DNA of 9,421 nucleotides from assembly GCA_031370545.1 (NCBI GenBank), contig JANMQQ010000334.1, positions 1 to 9,421 of the forward strand. The letters are read 5' to 3'. The position numbers were made by a program, and so were the translations under genes. This stretch comes from UBA6921 sp031370545. GTDB taxonomy: Bacteria; Pseudomonadota; Gammaproteobacteria; SG8-11. Each line of letters opens with the position of its first letter. Position 1 is the stretch's first letter. Of this stretch, positions 6,841 to 9,421 are shown piece after piece. Below the pieces are notes generated by a model, which was given only the letters and a program-made list of their open reading frames with translations, was not told where the DNA came from and did not search any database.

Positions 6841-7520
6841 GGCCGCGCGCCCGATCCCGGTAAGTTCGGCCCCACGACCCGCGCCGGTACGCCCGCAGCG
6901 ACCACATCCGCAGGAAGTGATTTCGTCACGACACTGTTCGCCGCTACGACGGTGCGCGCACCGATCGTGACGCCCTTGAGCACCGTCACATTCATGCCCA
7001 ACCATACATCGTGCCCGACACACACAGGTGCAGATTCACCCTGCCCCCCCCCCGCGCGCGCCATGGCGTCAAGCGGATGCCAGTTCGTATCCGTGATGAC
7101 GGTGTTGGCGCCTATCATGACGCGGTCGCCAATGCGCACCGAGTGTGCAGCGGTAATTGATGCTCCGCTGATCCCACAATTCGAACCGATTTCGATTGAG
7201 GCACCTTCGCCGACGGTCGCAACGATGCACGGCCGCGTGAGCCCGACCCAGTTGGAGGTCCGTGCGGAACGGAATTCACAACCTCGACCGATAGTGATGC
7301 GCGTGCCGGGTAGGCGATACATCGCCATCACGCCCACGCAGCGCAGGTCAGCTCCGACTTCTACACCCCACCATTGGGCGCGGGCGCGGGTCAGCTGCGT
7401 GTCGATGAATGATCGCATCAAATTGAAAACACAAAACACCCAATGCGGGAGGCTGTCGCGTGTTACACGCCGCCGACGCGACGAATCCGACACCTGTTTG
7501 TTTTCTGCAAAATCGCTCAT
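6837..7520 (-). CDS. Left-handed beta-helix O-acyltransferase (hexapeptide repeat)
   Basis: A 227-residue acyltransferase of the WbbJ/CysE/CatB superfamily, expected to transfer acetyl (from acetyl-CoA) to a sugar hydroxyl. A short alpha-helical N-terminus (1-60) is followed by hexapeptide coils: ITIGRGCEF, ATVGEGASIEIGSNCGISGA (101-120), HSVRIGDRVMIGANTVITDT (126-145). Next come the catalytic-type His in TNWHPLD (His148), an excursion loop with MARAGGGQGE (153-162), VCVGHDVWLGMNVTVLKGVT (166-185) and the closing GVPARVV (210-216). The loop is encoded by a run of ten G (7053-7044 on the minus strand) preceded by alternating GC. The ATG at 7520 shares one base with the upstream stop (TGATG); a GTG at 7523 is the alternative. 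The stop overlaps the next gene by 4 nt. The acetyl donor and target hydroxyl are inferred from family and context. Confidence 0.9.
   Translation of the reverse strand: MSDFAENKQVSDSSRRRRVTRDSLPHWVFCVFNLMRSFIDTQLTRARAQWWGVEVGADLRCVGVMAMYRLPGTRITIGRGCEFRSARTSNWVGLTRPCIVATVGEGASIEIGSNCGISGASITAAHSVRIGDRVMIGANTVITDTNWHPLDAMARAGGGQGESAPVCVGHDVWLGMNVTVLKGVTIGARTVVAANSVVTKSLPADVVAAGVPARVVGPNLPGSGARP
7044..7053 (-). repeat. G(10) homopolymer tract inside the acyltransferase gene
   Basis: Ten consecutive C on the plus strand (ten G in the coding sense), flanked by alternating GCGCGCGC at 7054-7061. It encodes Ala-Gly-Gly-Gly (156-159) in the surface loop after the catalytic His. With ten bases the gene is in frame. 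One base fewer leads to TGA within about 20 codons, and one base more gives TGA at the third codon after the tract. Such tracts are prone to strand slippage and also to sequencing error. Confidence 0.9.
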
Positions 7521-8833
7521 CACATGGTCTCGCAGGCGTTGGTTGAAGTGGCGATCTCCGGCGACGCGACGATTCGGTGCTTCGCCGAAACCGTCGCGAG
7601 GACCGCGCGATACGCGTTCAGCAATTCACCGACAACGCGCGGTGATGAATGCCGTTGCAGTGCTACGTCGCGCGCCGCCGCACCGAGGCTAATTGCCAAC
7701 GCATCATCACGGAACACGCGTGCAATACGTTCGGCCAGCAGCGGTGCATCCCCGGCTGGAAACATCAATCCCGTTGTGCCGTCTTCAATCATGTCTGGAA
7801 TGCCTCCGACGAAACTCGCGACGCACGGCATGCCGACGGTCATCGCCTCGGCCAGACTGTTCGGACTGTTCTCGATGTACGACGCGATCGCAAACACATG
7901 GCTATTAGCCAACTCGCGGGCCATTTGGGTAGCGTCGAGAAAACCGGGATACGATACGCGATCTGCCAGCCCGCTCCGCGCGATACGCATGCGCAAAAAT
8001 CGGCCGTATCCGCTGCGCTCGCTGACTGTCCCGGAGAAACGCAAAGTCACGTCGGGAAATTCACGTCGCAGCAACGCAACTGCATCGATCAATACCTCAC
8101 AACCGCGTCGGGGGTGTCCCGCGTTGGTGAACACGATGCTATGGCGGCGACATTGGTACAGTCCCCAACGCTGTGCGGCAAACGGCGCACGCAGTACCTC
8201 GCCGACATGGTAGTAAGGTGTCGCTAGGTTCAACGCGGTAGCGTGTGCGTGATCCCAGGCAGTGCGGCCAAGAAACGCGTCGCACTCGCGCAGAATCTGG
8301 CGCTCGCGCGTACTCGCTTGTTTGAGTTCCCGGTATCCCCACAACAACCCAAGGCGCAGCAACAATTCCGGCACACGCGTGCTGCGCAACACGTCCCAGG
8401 GTGACAATGCGCCGAAGAAGTTGCCATACGACGCATACGGACCGAGCAAGCCTTGTAACGACACGATCAGCGGGACGCCTGGTGGCAGGTACGCTTTCAG
8501 CAGTCCGTAGAACCGTTCGGTGCCGTGAACGTGCACTACGTCTGGCGCGAACTGCTGCGCCACGGCGGCGCAGCGACGCAATTCGTTGGGCGATCCCGCG
8601 AAAGCATTGCGGCGCGCCGGCTGTCCGAACGTGTAGTAAGTGACACCGTCAGCCTCAAATGACTCGTCGTGCAAACCGGGAAACGTGCTCGCCACTCCGA
8701 GCTTTACATTTGCATTTCCCCACAAACCTTCACACAGCGCAGCCATCCAACCACCACCCACGCCGTCAGTGCGGCTGTTGGTGCGTTGGTACACAGCCGG
8801 TAAAGGTACATTGGTGAACCAGAGCACGCGCAT
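7520..8833 (-). CDS. GT4-family glycosyltransferase (first in the operon part seen)
   Basis: A 437-residue GT-B glycosyltransferase. It begins MRVLWFTNVPLP with a GGGW acceptor loop (26-29), followed by VVHVHGTERFY (99-109) and SLQGLLGPYASYG (125-137), typical of the N-terminal domain of this GT4 subgroup. The donor domain runs from IVFTNAGHPRRGCEVLIDA (233-251) through RFSGTVSERSGYG to the EX7E motif in ENSPNSLAEAMTVGMPCVAS (Glu321 and Glu329) and GGIPDMIEDGTTGLMFP. The ATG at 8833 is well supported: AAGGAGAT lies 7-8 nt upstream and overlaps the stop of the preceding membrane-protein gene, which ends 4 nt before. An upstream extension to 8887 would be only shadow sequence. The 3' end overlaps the acyltransferase start by 1 nt. 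It is expected to act on the cytoplasmic face of the inner membrane; sugar specificity is unknown. Confidence 0.9.
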   Translation of the reverse strand: MRVLWFTNVPLPAVYQRTNSRTDGVGGGWMAALCEGLWGNANVKLGVASTFPGLHDESFEADGVTYYTFGQPARRNAFAGSPNELRRCAAVAQQFAPDVVHVHGTERFYGLLKAYLPPGVPLIVSLQGLLGPYASYGNFFGALSPWDVLRSTRVPELLLRLGLLWGYRELKQASTRERQILRECDAFLGRTAWDHAHATALNLATPYYHVGEVLRAPFAAQRWGLYQCRRHSIVFTNAGHPRRGCEVLIDAVALLRREFPDVTLRFSGTVSERSGYGRFLRMRIARSGLADRVSYPGFLDATQMARELANSHVFAIASYIENSPNSLAEAMTVGMPCVASFVGGIPDMIEDGTTGLMFPAGDAPLLAERIARVFRDDALAISLGAAARDVALQRHSSPRVVGELLNAYRAVLATVSAKHRIVASPEIATSTNACETM

Positions 8834-8837
8834 TGGC

Positions 8838-9421
8838 CTATCTCCTTTCTCGGCCGCGAATACTGGCCTGCGCCGTAGCCACTGCAATCTTGCTGCGCCA
8901 GTCGGGCGGGCGCGATGGCTCGGGAACCGGACTGGTGGCGGGCGATGGTTTCATACTGCGCAGCGAATCCACTAGCGCGTGCGTCAGCGCCAACCAAATC
9001 CAGAACAGCATATGGTAATTGGCATTGCGCAGAATGCTGATCTTGTACTGGTCCAGTAGAAACGTTGGCCATACAACCGCAAATCCGAAGCACAATAAAA
9101 CCAGAGGACTTGGCGAACGCCGGTACCGCCATGTGGTCGCGACCACCCGCAGCCACGTGTAACCGATCAACGCGACGAAAGCAAATGAACCGAACCAGCC
9201 GTACACCATGGGAAGCGAAAAATACAGATTGTGAAAATCGGCGATCGTCTCGCGCAGACGCTCTGGATCGGTGCCCAGCCACGCCCACAAATTACTGCGT
9301 GGGGCACCCCAGCCGAAACCGTATAACCAAGAATCCGACTCCAGTCGTTTCATCGCCATCTGCACTAACGGTCCACGGTTGATGCTCTTGCCGGAAGCCA
9401 CGCTGTCCACGCTGAACTGCT
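8838..9421 (-). CDS. O-antigen ligase/polymerase-like membrane protein, C-terminal part (cut by window edge)
   Basis: The last ~193 codons of a membrane protein whose frame is open to the right edge. Counting from the GTG codon at 9410, the layout is a periplasmic-type loop with SINRGPLVQMAMKRLESDSW (9-28) and the glycine-rich YGFGWGAP (30-37). Next is FHNLYFSLPMVYGWFG (59-74), resembling the conserved 'HNxYL...G' segment of Wzy_C/WaaL proteins. Hydrophobic segments follow at about 62-92, 103-119 and 132-148, then a basic cytoplasmic tail ending GRERR. Proteins of this type polymerise undecaprenyl-linked repeat units or ligate finished chains, and sequence alone does not separate the two. Being the only membrane protein in the visible operon, it likely handles export-side assembly of the glycan. 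The N-terminal majority lies outside the window. Its stop codon overlaps the ribosome binding site of the next gene. Confidence 0.78.
   Translation of the reverse strand, partial: QFSVDSVASGKSINRGPLVQMAMKRLESDSWLYGFGWGAPRSNLWAWLGTDPERLRETIADFHNLYFSLPMVYGWFGSFAFVALIGYTWLRVVATTWRYRRSPSPLVLLCFGFAVVWPTFLLDQYKISILRNANYHMLFWIWLALTHALVDSLRSMKPSPATSPVPEPSRPPDWRSKIAVATAQASIRGRERR

Noticed and set aside
6841..7023. N-terminal extension of the second glycosyltransferase by 61 codons
   Set aside because: The extension is Cys/Arg/Gly-rich shadow of the acyltransferase gene; the ATGA overlap at 6840 and the MNIVMMGNF first strand fix the start.
6730..7692. 320-codon plus-strand open frame
   Set aside because: Antisense to three real genes, Pro/Thr/Arg-rich, with no domain; it is kept open by the GC-biased third positions of the minus-strand genes.

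Overview
The window is a stretch of a surface-polysaccharide (exopolysaccharide or O-antigen-like) biosynthesis operon from a moderately GC-rich Gram-negative bacterium. It is probably a beta- or gammaproteobacterium, because a C-terminal PEP-CTERM/exosortase sorting signal lies at one edge. Every gene I can support reads on the minus strand, so transcription runs from the right edge (9421) towards the left edge (1). The long plus-strand open frames are antisense shadows of these genes.

In transcription order the layout is as follows. The C-terminal part of an O-antigen ligase/polymerase-type membrane protein runs off the right edge (8838-9421). Next come a GT4 glycosyltransferase (7520-8833), a left-handed beta-helix O-acyltransferase (6837-7520), a second GT4-like glycosyltransferase (5623-6840), a class I SAM methyltransferase with an N-terminal Cys4 zinc ribbon (4647-5609) and a third GT4 glycosyltransferase (3541-4644). 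The series ends with a VpsJ-like alpha/alpha-toroid protein (2388-3578) and an asparagine-synthase-type glutamine amidotransferase (498-2327). Spacing is that of a single operon: ATGA and TGATG overlaps, 2-13 nt gaps and one 38-nt overlap. The only gap of any size inside the operon is 60 nt, in front of the amidotransferase, which has its own good ribosome binding site.

Left of the amidotransferase are signs of recombination. A 98-codon frame (174-470) carries one HAF-type repeat and a complete PEP-CTERM-like sorting tail but no convincing signal peptide, so it looks like the 3' remnant of a secreted, exosortase-sorted protein. Twelve bases past its stop codon lies the end of an IS66-family (ISBst12-like) insertion sequence, with the first 28 codons of its transposase running off the left edge.

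Together the genes could build and decorate a repeat-unit glycan. Three glycosyltransferases would add sugars, the acyltransferase and methyltransferase would modify hydroxyls, the amidotransferase could convert a sugar carboxylate to an amide, and the membrane protein would polymerise or ligate the chain. No initiating transferase, flippase, chain-length regulator or exosortase lies inside the window; these would be expected to the right. The most unusual features are a 10-base G tract inside the acyltransferase gene, where loss or gain of one base truncates the protein, and the amidotransferase/PEP-CTERM-remnant/IS66 junction. I see no CRISPR array, RNA gene or defence system.
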